Assembly: GCA_016194705.1 (NCBI GenBank)
Contig: JACQAZ010000023.1
Location: 1-64,000, forward strand
Source of the DNA: Elusimicrobiota bacterium
Lineage (GTDB): Bacteria; Elusimicrobiota; Elusimicrobia; UBA1565; UBA9628
Direction: 5' to 3'
DNA length: 64,000 nucleotides
Shown here piece after piece: positions 16,950-24,509 of this stretch (positions within the stretch are counted from its first letter, which is position 1; the number at the start of each line of letters is the position of its first letter). The translations under genes and the position numbers were made by a program. Below the pieces are notes generated by a model. It saw only the letters and a program-made list of their open reading frames with translations, made no database searches and was not told the DNA's origin.

Positions 16950-18037
16950 TCTCGCGCGTCGCGATCGTCGGCGCCGGGACGATGGGCGCCGGGATCGCCC
17001 AGCTCTGCGCTCAATCGGGCTTCTCCGTGAAGGTCTTCGATTCCTTCCCCGCCGCCCTCAAGTCTCTCCCCCAGAGGCTGCGCTCGGGCCTCGACGCGGC
17101 CGTGCTCAAAGGAAAGCTCACGACGGCTCAGGCCGAGCGCGCGGCGGCCTCGGTGAGCCCGTGCGCTGCGCTCGAGGACCTCGGCGGCGCCGATCTCGTC
17201 ATCGAAGCGGCGGCCGAGGACCTCAAGGTCAAGCAGGACCTCTTCGCGCGTCTCGACGCCATCTGCCCGGACGCGATCCTAGCGACCAACACTTCGTCTT
17301 TGTCAGTGACGGAGATCTCGGCGGGGCTCAAATCCCCCGAGCGCGCGCCCGGCATCCATTTTTTTCACCCGCCGGTCGTCATGAAGCTCGTCGAGATGAT
17401 CCGCACCGCGAAGACCAGTCCCGAGGTCTTTCATGGGGTCTGGGATTGGGTCTTGACGGGCCTGCGCAGGACGCCCGTCGACGTGAAGGACACGCCGGGC
17501 TTCATCGTCAACCGCGTGATGCGCCCGTATTACCTCGAGAGCCAGAGGCTCGCGCTCGAGGGCGCAGCGATCACGACGGTCGACGAGGCCTGCCGCGGCG
17601 TCGGGCTCGTCCCGATGGGACCCTTCGAGCTCATGGACTTGATAGGCCTCGACGTCAACCTCGCGATCACCAAGGTCCTCTACGAGTCGCTGGGCCGCCC
17701 TGAGCGCTTCACGCCGCAGTTCCCGCAGGAGCGCCTCGTCGAGAAGGGCGCGCTCGGGCGCAAGGCGGGTCGCGGGTGGTATCTCTACGAGGCGGCCCAG
17801 AGGACGGGAGAGAACCCCGAGGCGGCGGACCTTCTGCCGCGCGGCGGCGTGCTGACCTCGGCTGAGATCTGGTCGCGGATTTCGGGCGCGCTCAAATCCG
17901 AGGCGGAGCTCGCGCGCGCCGAGGGCGTCGCGGGCCGCGCCGACATCGACACGGCGATCAAGCTCGCGATGAACTTCCCGCAAGGACCCTTCGAATGGCA
18001 AGACCGATCCGCAAACACGGCAAAGCAGGGAAGATAA
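16946..18037 (+). CDS. 3-hydroxyacyl-CoA dehydrogenase
   Basis: The N-terminal NAD-binding domain of this 363-residue protein starts with VAIVGAGTMGAGIAQLCAQSG. LATNTSSLSVTEI and GIHFFHPPVVMKLVEMI are hydroxyacyl-CoA dehydrogenase signatures with the catalytic His, and DTPGFIVNRVMRPYY begins the C-terminal 3HCDH domain. A partial second 3HCDH domain follows (ADIDTAIKLAMNFPQGPFEWQDR). PaaH-type enzymes reach about 480-500 residues, so this copy is short at the C-terminus. It oxidises 3-hydroxyacyl-CoA to 3-ketoacyl-CoA with NAD. It overlaps the next small gene by 43 bases. Confidence 0.9.
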   Translation: MISRVAIVGAGTMGAGIAQLCAQSGFSVKVFDSFPAALKSLPQRLRSGLDAAVLKGKLTTAQAERAAASVSPCAALEDLGGADLVIEAAAEDLKVKQDLFARLDAICPDAILATNTSSLSVTEISAGLKSPERAPGIHFFHPPVVMKLVEMIRTAKTSPEVFHGVWDWVLTGLRRTPVDVKDTPGFIVNRVMRPYYLESQRLALEGAAITTVDEACRGVGLVPMGPFELMDLIGLDVNLAITKVLYESLGRPERFTPQFPQERLVEKGALGRKAGRGWYLYEAAQRTGENPEAADLLPRGGVLTSAEIWSRISGALKSEAELARAEGVAGRADIDTAIKLAMNFPQGPFEWQDRSANTAKQGR

Positions 18038-18228
18038 AGCCCCGGCCGCTGGGCGAGTACATCGCCGCGGACCGCCGCGTGCTTAAGGTGCTCGACAAGC
18101 ACGGCATCACCTTCTGCGCGGGCTGCTATCTGACGCTGTTCGCCTCCCCCGAGAAGGCGGCGGTCTATCACGCGGTCCCCGACGTGCCGAAATTCCTCGC
18201 CGACTTGCGCAAGGCTTTGAGGAAATAA
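17995..18228 (+). CDS. Small CxxC protein, DUF1858-like
   Basis: This 77-residue protein has a basic N-terminus (RPIRKHGKAGK) followed by LGEYIAADRRVLKVLDKHGITFCAGCYLTLF. The arrangement of a helix, then G-x-x-F-C-x-G-C, resembles DUF1858/hybrid-cluster-associated domains whose CxxC may bind metal or act in redox. It begins 43 bases before the dehydrogenase ends and is last in the operon. The function is unknown; expression as a real protein is inferred from the conserved-looking motif. Confidence 0.65.
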   Translation: MARPIRKHGKAGKIKPRPLGEYIAADRRVLKVLDKHGITFCAGCYLTLFASPEKAAVYHAVPDVPKFLADLRKALRK

Positions 18229-18251
18229 GGCGGGGACCCCCCCAAAAAAAG

Positions 18252-18345
18252 GACGGCTCCCTTGGCTGGAGGACGTATGCTCTTTTCAGCCCCGGGAGTC
18301 GTTAGCCAGCTCGCTCGCATCCGTCATTTGACTTCTACGGAAGTC
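18252..18345 (+). ncRNA. Structured intergenic RNA candidate
   Basis: ACGGCTCCC (18253-18261) pairs with GGGAGTCGT (18294-18302), with one G-U pair. Nested inside, GGCTG (18264-18268) pairs with CAGCC (18287-18291). Next comes GACTTC-TACG-GAAGTC (18330-18345), a 6-bp stem closed by a C(UACG)G tetraloop, which is stable only when read on this strand. No U-run follows. It lies between two convergent genes. I do not recognise a known family. Confidence 0.45.
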
Positions 18346-18398
18346 CTGCGTCCGAATCGAGCGCGGGCGCCAAAAAGGATTGGTAAAAAACCGGGGCC

Positions 18399-19175
18399 TT
18401 AGAACCGGAGGCGGTAGATCGCGCCGAAGCGCTCGTTCTTAACGCGGCCCGAGGTCGAGCCCCACTCGGTCGTCAGGGCGAGCGGCGAGCCCTTGTAGCC
18501 GAGCTCGACGCCGGCCAGGCGCCGCGAGTCGCCTTCTTGCTGCAGGGCCCGGCGCAGGCGCAGGCCCGAGGCGATGTCGACGCCGAGCTTAAAACGGCCC
18601 AGGTAGGCGGTCGCGTGCATGCCGTTGAGATAAAGGAAGGTCCCGCCGAGTATGCCCGACATGGTCAGGAAGCCCGGATCCCAGTTCCTGCGGTCCTTGG
18701 CGTATTCGCCAGACGCGTCTCCGAAGAGCTCGAGCTGGTAGCGCTTGGTCAAGGTGTCGCCCAACGCGTCGACGGCCACGCTGACCTGCTCGGCGGTCGC
18801 CCAGGAGCGCCAGGCCTGAATCTGCGCGTCCGAGGGCGCCCTGCCCTCGGCAAAGGTCGGATAGGCGGCGCGCACGCGGGCCAGATACCGGGCTTCCTTA
18901 TCATGGAGGTTGCGGTCGAAGAGAAGAGCCGAATCCTGAGCCGGGGCGGCCTTGAGGCTGCGCGTCAAGCGGTCGGGAAGGATGGCGCCGATGACGTGCA
19001 GACGCATGAAATCGTAAACCCCGTCGGAGATGCCCTCGACGAAGCGGTAGGCCGGTTCGGCCGCTCCGGGAGCCGGCGCCGCGGCCGGGGGCGCGCCTCC
19101 GAGGATCGCAGCCGTCTGGGACCATGCCTGGCCCGTCAGGAGCAGGGCGGCGCAGGCGGCACGCAATGTCTTCAT
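18399..19175 (-). CDS. Secreted conserved protein, paralogue A
   Basis: This 258-residue protein has a signal peptide (MKTLRAACAALLLTGQAWS). The body is clearly paralogous to the gene at 19400-20206. Shared blocks include AYR(F/L)VEG(I/L)SDGV, (R/N)LH with the LPDRLTR run, QAWRSWATAEQVSVAVD-like, DRRNWDPGFLTM and the C-terminal ATEWG...NER.G..YRL.F. A short Gly-rich hydrophobic segment (SGILGGTFLYLNGMHA) and a C-terminal aromatic residue suggest an outer-membrane or surface association. No known family. The start is chosen at the signal-peptide ATG; TACACT lies 6 bases upstream, as in paralogue B. Confidence 0.75.
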   Translation of the reverse strand: MKTLRAACAALLLTGQAWSQTAAILGGAPPAAAPAPGAAEPAYRFVEGISDGVYDFMRLHVIGAILPDRLTRSLKAAPAQDSALLFDRNLHDKEARYLARVRAAYPTFAEGRAPSDAQIQAWRSWATAEQVSVAVDALGDTLTKRYQLELFGDASGEYAKDRRNWDPGFLTMSGILGGTFLYLNGMHATAYLGRFKLGVDIASGLRLRRALQQEGDSRRLAGVELGYKGSPLALTTEWGSTSGRVKNERFGAIYRLRF

Positions 19176-19399
19176 GCCCTCAGTGTAGGGCGTCCAGGGC
19201 CTCGCCGCAGGGGTCGGAGTGCTGGCTCCCCGAGGGGAAAAGGCCCAGTCTGATCTAGGCCCAAAGGCCCGGCTTCGAGATTCCCGCATGAAGAACTCCG
19301 TGGCAACGATCCTGCCGCATTCCGAGCGTAACAGGCGCGCCTCAAGGAAGGGACAGCGAATGCTCAATTAAGACTAAAATCCGACGGCCGTCTCGCGTC

Positions 19400-20206
19400 T
19401 TAGAAATGAAGGCGGTAGTTGAGGCCGACGCGCTCGTTCTTCATGTGCCCGGAAATGAGGCCCCACTCGGTGGCCAGAGTGATGGGCGTGTTCCGGTAGC
19501 CGAGCTCGAGGCCGGCCACGCCGTGCGTGTCGGCGCCGGTCTGCAGCGCCTGGCGCAGCTTGAGGCCCGAGGCGAGGTCGAAGCCGAGCTTGAGCGCGCC
19601 CAGCTTCGTGTCGCCGTGCATGCCGTTGAAGTACATGAAGGTGCTGCCGAGGATGCCCGCCATGGTCAAAAAGCCCGGGTCCCAGTTGCGGCGGTCGGTC
19701 GCGTACTTGCCCGACTTCTCGCCGAAGAGCTCGAGCTGGTAGCGCTCGATCATGGTGTCCTTGAAGGAGTCCACGGCGACGCTGACCTGCTCGGCCGCGG
19801 CCCACGAGCGCCAAGCCTTGAGCTGGGCCTCGTTGGGAGGCCGCACGCCGTCGCCCGCGAGCGGGTAGGAGGCGCGCGCGCGCGCCAGGTAGCGGCTTTC
19901 GTTATTGTGAAGATTTCGATCGAAGAGAGGCTCGGAGCCTTGGCGGGGCGCGGCCTTGAGGTTGCGCGTGAGCCGGTCCGGCAGCAAAGTGCCGATGACG
20001 TGCCGGCGCACGAAGTTGAAGACCCCGTCGGAAAGCCCCTCGACGAGCCTGTAGGCCGGGTCGACGGAACCGGGGACCACCGCGGTCGGACCGGCGGACT
20101 CGTCCATGATCGGGTTGGGCTCGGCGTTGGGGACGACCGACATCTCGGCGCGCGCGGCGGCCGCGCCCAGCAGGGCGGCGGCGCCGGCGAGGATGGCGAT
20201 TCTCAT
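19400..20206 (-). CDS. Secreted conserved protein, paralogue B
   Basis: This 268-residue protein has a signal peptide (MRIAILAGAAALLGAAAARA). It is a tandem paralogue of the gene at 18399-19175, with long identical stretches such as KDRRNWDPGFLTM-like and YQLELFG. It ends in YRLHF, consistent with a beta-barrel or outer-membrane C-terminus. A second in-frame ATG at 20338 has a good ribosome site (GAGAGGAGG) and would add 44 residues, but the signal peptide argues for 20206. A promoter, c-di-GMP riboswitch and terminator lie upstream on the same strand. Confidence 0.75.
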   Translation of the reverse strand: MRIAILAGAAALLGAAAARAEMSVVPNAEPNPIMDESAGPTAVVPGSVDPAYRLVEGLSDGVFNFVRRHVIGTLLPDRLTRNLKAAPRQGSEPLFDRNLHNNESRYLARARASYPLAGDGVRPPNEAQLKAWRSWAAAEQVSVAVDSFKDTMIERYQLELFGEKSGKYATDRRNWDPGFLTMAGILGSTFMYFNGMHGDTKLGALKLGFDLASGLKLRQALQTGADTHGVAGLELGYRNTPITLATEWGLISGHMKNERVGLNYRLHF

Positions 20207-20233
20207 GACCCCAGTGTAGGCGATCTTCCGGGC

Positions 20234-20256
20234 GGCTTCCCGAATGATTCGGGAAG
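20234..20256. promoter_or_regulatory. Perfect palindrome, possible operator
   Basis: Arms GCTTCCCGAAT and ATTCGGGAAGC with a one-base centre, 28 bases upstream of paralogue B. It may be a repressor site or an RNA hairpin. If the upstream ATG at 20338 is used it would be coding. Confidence 0.5.
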
Positions 20257-20487
20257 CGTCGGCGAAGAATCCTTCGCAATAGCTTCTCAAGGCATGGACG
20301 TAATGATGGCGGGTCCCGGTTCTGGTTGCAGGTGTCATAAGCCTCCTCTCCTGCCGGGAAAAGGCTGCCGGGCGATCTAGCTCGGCTGCCCTCTCGGTGT
20401 CAGGAGGAGTATTGGAAAAATTCGTTTCAAATTTATTTCTAGGCTTGACAACGCAAGGGGTGGGGCTTGACAGGCTGGAGGGCAATG

Positions 20488-20524
20488 AAAAACCCGCCGC
20501 GCAGGGGAGCGCAATCGCGGCAGG
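20488..20524 (-). terminator. Intrinsic terminator behind the c-di-GMP riboswitch
   Basis: On the minus strand CCTGCCGCG pairs with CGCGGCGGG (9 bp, one G-U) and is followed directly by TTTTT. It lies about 60 bases downstream of the riboswitch core, the right place for a transcription-control platform. A second GC-rich hairpin (CTGGGGG/CCCCCAG, 20538-20556) sits between them. Confidence 0.75.
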
Positions 20525-20580
20525 TCGCACACGGCGACTGGGGGCCGGGCCCCCAGCAAACAGCTGGGCCATGGTCTATT

Positions 20581-20657
20581 CGGTAGCCTGACGCTCCTCG
20601 TGAACTAAGGAGTCATGGCTTTGCGCCCCCGACTTGCGCCGGGTTTGCCGTTATCGC
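20581..20657 (-). ncRNA. Cyclic di-GMP-I (GEMM-I) riboswitch
   Basis: Read on the minus strand it has the GEMM-I landmarks in order: ACGGCAAACC; a stem CCCGGC/GTCGGG closed by a GCAA tetraloop (GNRA); GGCGCAAAGCC; a second stem TGAC-TCCT/AGGA-GC-GTCA; then GGCTACCGA. Spacing fits the two-helix c-di-GMP fold with its tetraloop receptor. It is preceded by a strong promoter and followed by a terminator, upstream of the two secreted paralogues. Expression of those genes is therefore probably c-di-GMP responsive. Confidence 0.85.
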
Positions 20658-20739
20658 CCATCCCAAGAAGCCCGCCTGCCGCAAAAACGTCCAACCACGC
20701 CACTCGCGGCATGCACTTGAGACGGGATGCTACATGGAA

Positions 20740-20767
20740 AGTATAGCCGGATTTCCCGTTTTGTCAA
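20740..20767 (-). promoter_or_regulatory. Sigma-70-type promoter of the riboswitch transcript
   Basis: On the minus strand TTGACA (20762-20767), 16-base spacer, TATACT (20740-20745). Transcription would start near 20733 and run through the riboswitch. Confidence 0.8.
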
Positions 20768-20797
20768 GACCCAATGATGGGCCTGTCAAGGGGGGTG

Positions 20798-22051
20798 TCA
20801 AGAGGGGCCCGAGAGGCGAAAACGCAGCGACGCTACGAGGTCGTAGACGGGCTCGCCGATCAGCCTGAGGCCGGGGATGTGCATCAGGGGAGCCGCAGGC
20901 CAAAGCAGCGGCAGGAGCAGAGAAAGCCTTTGAAAAGCGGCAAAACCCTCGCAGAGCCGTCCCCCCCGCTCGAGCAGCTGGAGGCGCGCCTCGCAGCGCT
21001 CGGCGCAGAGGCGCGGGTCGAGAGCGTGGAGGTCGGTCTTGCGGAAATCCGCCGTCTTCACGCGGCCGGTGGGGTCGAGGGCCGCGATCCTCCCGGCCCA
21101 CGCCGCGCAGAAGCAGCAGGCGCCGTCGAAGAGCAGCACCGGCCGGCCCGCGCGCGCGTTCTGGGACCTCAGACGGTCGAGTCCGGCGACGACGGCCTCG
21201 GGATCGACGAACAGGAGCAGCAGCTGCGGGAACAAGAAGACGAAAATCGTCGGAACGTGCATCGTCCCCCAAAGATAGAACTGAAACAGCGAGCCGATGA
21301 GGATCGCGTAGGGGCGGCTGCGGCGCCAGAACAGCCATAAGGGCAAGGTCGTCTCGAAGGCGATGCAGGAGAGGCCCAGGCCTCGGCAGAGCTCGGGCGA
21401 GGCGGCCAGGAAGCTGCGCAGCGGGAAGTCGCGCATGACGCCGGTGGGCGGGTTGTTCATGAGGTGCCAATAGGGATTGTCGCTGAGCCAGTTCCCGCCC
21501 GCCGCGCATTTCGAGAGCCCGGTGTAGAAGTAGGTCTGGGCGACCTGGAGCTGGAGCAGGCGCTGAATGAAGAAGGGGCGCATCCTGCGAAACGACTCGG
21601 GATTCCCGGCGAGCGCCGCGTCGAGCGAGAACGAGTCGCCGAGATACGGCGTCGCGATCGAAAGAAACACCGTCACGAGCAGGATGTCCCAGGAGAGCGT
21701 CCCGATGTGAAGGGAGTTGCGCGCGTAGAAGAAATAGCAGGCGAGCGTCATGAGGATCCCGGTTTTCTGCGTCTTGAGTCCCAGCAGGAAGCAGAGCCAG
21801 GACAGAGAAAACAGGATCGCCATGAGCCAGACGACCGAGTCCGGGGCGCGCGCGACGAGCTCGAGGACGCCGACCGGAAAGAACCAGGCGTTGTATTCGC
21901 GGAATGAACCGGCGAGGTAGTTGTCTCGCAGCTCGAAGAGCGTCGGGAAGACATGGAGGCCGACGACGAGAGCCAGGCCGGGACGAAACAGCCCGAGACT
22001 CGCGGAGGGTCTCTCCTCGAGGAAACCCTTCCCCCAGAGCCTCTTCAGCAT
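20798..22051 (-). CDS. HTTM membrane protein fused to a DCC thiol-oxidoreductase domain
   Basis: Residues 1-285 of this 417-residue protein form a multi-helix HTTM (vitamin-K gamma-carboxylase-like) domain. It includes the segment TYFYTGLSKCAAGGNWLSDNPYWHLMNN, which is typical of HTTM proteins. From about residue 300, VLLFDGACCFCAAWAGRIAALDPTGRV is the DCC motif of DUF393, with the C-x-x-C active site. The fusion suggests a membrane oxidoreductase coupled to an envelope modification. It is the last gene of the lipoate/dehydrogenase operon, following a small protein that often accompanies HTTM proteins; the link to lipoate is only positional. Confidence 0.8.
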   Translation of the reverse strand: MLKRLWGKGFLEERPSASLGLFRPGLALVVGLHVFPTLFELRDNYLAGSFREYNAWFFPVGVLELVARAPDSVVWLMAILFSLSWLCFLLGLKTQKTGILMTLACYFFYARNSLHIGTLSWDILLVTVFLSIATPYLGDSFSLDAALAGNPESFRRMRPFFIQRLLQLQVAQTYFYTGLSKCAAGGNWLSDNPYWHLMNNPPTGVMRDFPLRSFLAASPELCRGLGLSCIAFETTLPLWLFWRRSRPYAILIGSLFQFYLWGTMHVPTIFVFLFPQLLLLFVDPEAVVAGLDRLRSQNARAGRPVLLFDGACCFCAAWAGRIAALDPTGRVKTADFRKTDLHALDPRLCAERCEARLQLLERGGRLCEGFAAFQRLSLLLPLLWPAAPLMHIPGLRLIGEPVYDLVASLRFRLSGPS

Positions 22052-22473
22052 TTGTAGACGATCCGCCGGAGCGTCCGCTGCGGGCGCTCGGTCACGTCGC
22101 CAATCCAGGCTTCGACCACGGCGAAATGCGGGTAGTCGGGGAATTTCCGGCCGAGGTAGGCGCAGAATTCGGGCGCGCGGCGTTCATTGAGCGTCGTCAC
22201 GAGTATGTTCCGGCGGATGTTGTCGTAGCCGAGCCAGCGCGTCGCGAAGATGCGGTGCGGGTCGAGCTCCTCGAGCTTGTCCCCCCTCTCGCCGTAGACT
22301 TCGGCATGGCCGTCGTACTTGTCGACGCGGTAGAACATGATCCAGCCCGCCGGCGGAAACAAGAACTTGAGCTTGGGCCAATCCGCGCCGAGATAGTTGG
22401 CCCGCAGCGACTCGTAGTTGAAGACCAGCAGCCAGAGGGTCACGAACGCCGTGATCCTCCCGCGCGGGGTCAC
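22045..22473 (-). CDS. Small membrane-anchored protein next to HTTM gene
   Basis: This 142-residue protein has one N-terminal hydrophobic segment (ITAFVTLWLLVFNY) and a soluble region: WPKLKFLFPPAGWIMFYRVDKYDGHAEVYG, then a region with LDPHRIFATRWLGYDNIRRNIL. It overlaps lipB by 4 bases and the HTTM gene by 7, so it is translationally coupled to both. I recognise no named domain. Proteins of this size commonly sit beside HTTM genes, so a joint function with the downstream fusion is likely. Confidence 0.7.
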   Translation of the reverse strand: MTPRGRITAFVTLWLLVFNYESLRANYLGADWPKLKFLFPPAGWIMFYRVDKYDGHAEVYGERGDKLEELDPHRIFATRWLGYDNIRRNILVTTLNERRAPEFCAYLGRKFPDYPHFAVVEAWIGDVTERPQRTLRRIVYKC

Positions 22474-23090
22474 GGGACGCGGGTCGGCTCGGCGAACCAG
22501 GCGAGGAAGGCGTCGGCGACGAGCTTGAGCACCTGATGATGGTGGACCGGCCGTCCGAGCAGGCCCTGGATGGAACCGATCTCATCGGGCTCGAGGTTGC
22601 AGGGATTGATGTGCGAGAAGGGCTCGAGGTCGACGCTGACGTTGAGCGCGAAGCCGTGGTAGGAGACGCTGTCTTTGACCGCCACGCCGATCGAGGCGAT
22701 CTTCTTGCCTTGGCACCAGACGCCGGTGAAGCCGCGCAGGACCTCGGCCTCGAGGTCCAAGGGGCGCAGCGCCTCGATCAAGACGGCTTCCAAAGTCCGC
22801 AGGTAGGAACGGATCTTAAGGCTTCGCTCGCCGAGGTCGATGATCGGATAACCGACGAGCTGCCCCGGGCCGTGGTAGGTCAGGTCGCCGCCGCGCTCCA
22901 CGCTGTGCAGCGGATAAGGCAGGAAGCAGGGCACCACGGCCTTCGACGAGATTCCGCGCGTGTAGACGGGAAGATGCTCGACGAGAATAAGCGTGTCCGG
23001 GATCTCGCCTTCGCGGCGCTTCTCGACGAGCTCGCGCTGGAGCTGCCAGACCTCGGCGTACTCCTTGAGCCCGAGCGCGCGAACGAGCAT
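22470..23090 (-). CDS. lipB: Octanoyltransferase LipB
   Basis: This 206-residue protein has the LipB signature RGGDLTYHGPGQLVGYPII, the lysine segment KKIASIGVAV and the catalytic cysteine in HINPCNL. LipB transfers octanoate from acyl carrier protein to the lipoyl domain lysine of E2 subunits. LipA, E1, E2 and E3 genes are in the same operon, so the complex and its cofactor attachment are co-expressed. The gene follows lpd directly. Confidence 0.95.
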   Translation of the reverse strand: MLVRALGLKEYAEVWQLQRELVEKRREGEIPDTLILVEHLPVYTRGISSKAVVPCFLPYPLHSVERGGDLTYHGPGQLVGYPIIDLGERSLKIRSYLRTLEAVLIEALRPLDLEAEVLRGFTGVWCQGKKIASIGVAVKDSVSYHGFALNVSVDLEPFSHINPCNLEPDEIGSIQGLLGRPVHHHQVLKLVADAFLAWFAEPTRVP

Positions 23091-24509
23091 CTAGGCTCTG
23101 GCCAGGGCGGACGCCGGCAACGCGTGGACGGGATGGCCGAGGGCCGATTCACAGGCCTCGACGAAGGCCTCGTTGAGCGTCGGATGCGGGTGGATCGTGG
23201 CCGCGACCTGGTCCAAGGTCGCGCCGAGCGAGACGGCCAGGCACGCCTCGCCGACGAGGTCGGAGGCGTTGGGGCCGACGAAGCCCGCGCCGAGGATTTT
23301 GCGAGAGCCCGCGTCGGCTACGACCTTGCAGAACCCCTCGGTCTCCCTCACGGCCTGCGCGCGGCCCGAGGCCGAGAACGGGAACCTGCCGACGAGGACT
23401 TGAGCGCCGCGCGCCTTGGCTTCGCCTTCGGTCTCGCCGACCCAGGAGATCTCGGGATCGGTGAACACGGCCCACGGCACGGCGCCGCGCGGCTCGAGCG
23501 GCTTTCCCGCGATCGACTGTGCGGCCAAGATCCCCTCGCGCGAGGCCTTGTGCGCCAGATAAGGCTGGCCGACGCAGTCCCCGACCGCGTAGATGGACGG
23601 GACGCTCGACATCATTTCGGTGTCGACGACGATGTGGCCGCGCTGATCGAGCTCGACGCCGGCCTTCTCCAAGCCCAGGTCTTTCGTGCGCGGGGCGCGG
23701 CCGACCGCGAGCAGTATCTTGTCGCAGGCGATCTTCTTCTCGCCTTCCGGCGTTTCGATCGCCGCCTCGAGCCGCCCGTCCTTCCTGGACCAGGCCTTAG
23801 CCTTGGACGACAGATGGAGGTCGACGCCGAGCCGCTGCAGGACTCGGGAGACGGGGACGGTCATGTCCTTCTCGATGACGGACAGGATGTCGGGCAGAAA
23901 CTCGACGACGGCGACCTTCGTGCCGAGCTTGGCGAAGAAGGTCCCGATCTCGAGGCCGATGACTCCGGCGCCGACCACGAGCAGGGCCTTCGGGGCCTCG
24001 GTCAAGTCGAGCGCCTCCTTCGAGCCGAGGATGTCCTTGCCGTCGATCGCGAAGCCCGGGATGGCCGTCGTGTACGAGCCGGTCGCGATGATCGCGTGTC
24101 CAAACTCGACGCTCTGCGCGCCGCCGGCGGTCATCGCGATCTCCGCGGAGTTCTTCCCCGTGAGCTTGGCGCGGCCGTTGATCACCTCGCCCTTGTTGGC
24201 CTTGATCAGCACGCCGATGCTCTTGTTGAAGGCGCCGATGAGCTGGCCCTTCCAGGCGACCACGCGCGACCAATCGAGGCTGAGGCCGTCGGCGCTCAAG
24301 CCGAAGGCCTTGGCCTTCTGGGGCTTGTAGAGCGCGCCCGCCGCGTTGATCAGCGCTTTCGAGGGGATGCACCCGTAGTTGAGGCACTCGCCGCCGAGCG
24401 GATCGTAGTCGACGACCAGGGCCCTGAGGCCGAGCTGCCCCGCCTTGATCGCGGCCACATAGCCGCCGGGCCCGCCGCCGATCACGAGCACGTCGGTCTT
24501 GAGGGCCAT
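23091..24509 (-). CDS. lpdA: Dihydrolipoamide dehydrogenase (E3)
   Basis: This 472-residue flavoprotein disulfide reductase has the FAD-binding start DVLVIGGGPGGYVAAIKAGQ, the redox disulfide in GGECLNYGCIPSKAL, the second nucleotide site VVGAGVIGLEIGTFFAKLG, the YAVGDC segment and the C-terminal active-site HPHPTLNEAF. It reoxidises dihydrolipoamide on E2 with NAD. The ATG overlaps the E2 stop by one base. Part of the lipA-E1-E2-lpd-lipB operon. Confidence 0.95.
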   Translation of the reverse strand: MALKTDVLVIGGGPGGYVAAIKAGQLGLRALVVDYDPLGGECLNYGCIPSKALINAAGALYKPQKAKAFGLSADGLSLDWSRVVAWKGQLIGAFNKSIGVLIKANKGEVINGRAKLTGKNSAEIAMTAGGAQSVEFGHAIIATGSYTTAIPGFAIDGKDILGSKEALDLTEAPKALLVVGAGVIGLEIGTFFAKLGTKVAVVEFLPDILSVIEKDMTVPVSRVLQRLGVDLHLSSKAKAWSRKDGRLEAAIETPEGEKKIACDKILLAVGRAPRTKDLGLEKAGVELDQRGHIVVDTEMMSSVPSIYAVGDCVGQPYLAHKASREGILAAQSIAGKPLEPRGAVPWAVFTDPEISWVGETEGEAKARGAQVLVGRFPFSASGRAQAVRETEGFCKVVADAGSRKILGAGFVGPNASDLVGEACLAVSLGATLDQVAATIHPHPTLNEAFVEACESALGHPVHALPASALARA

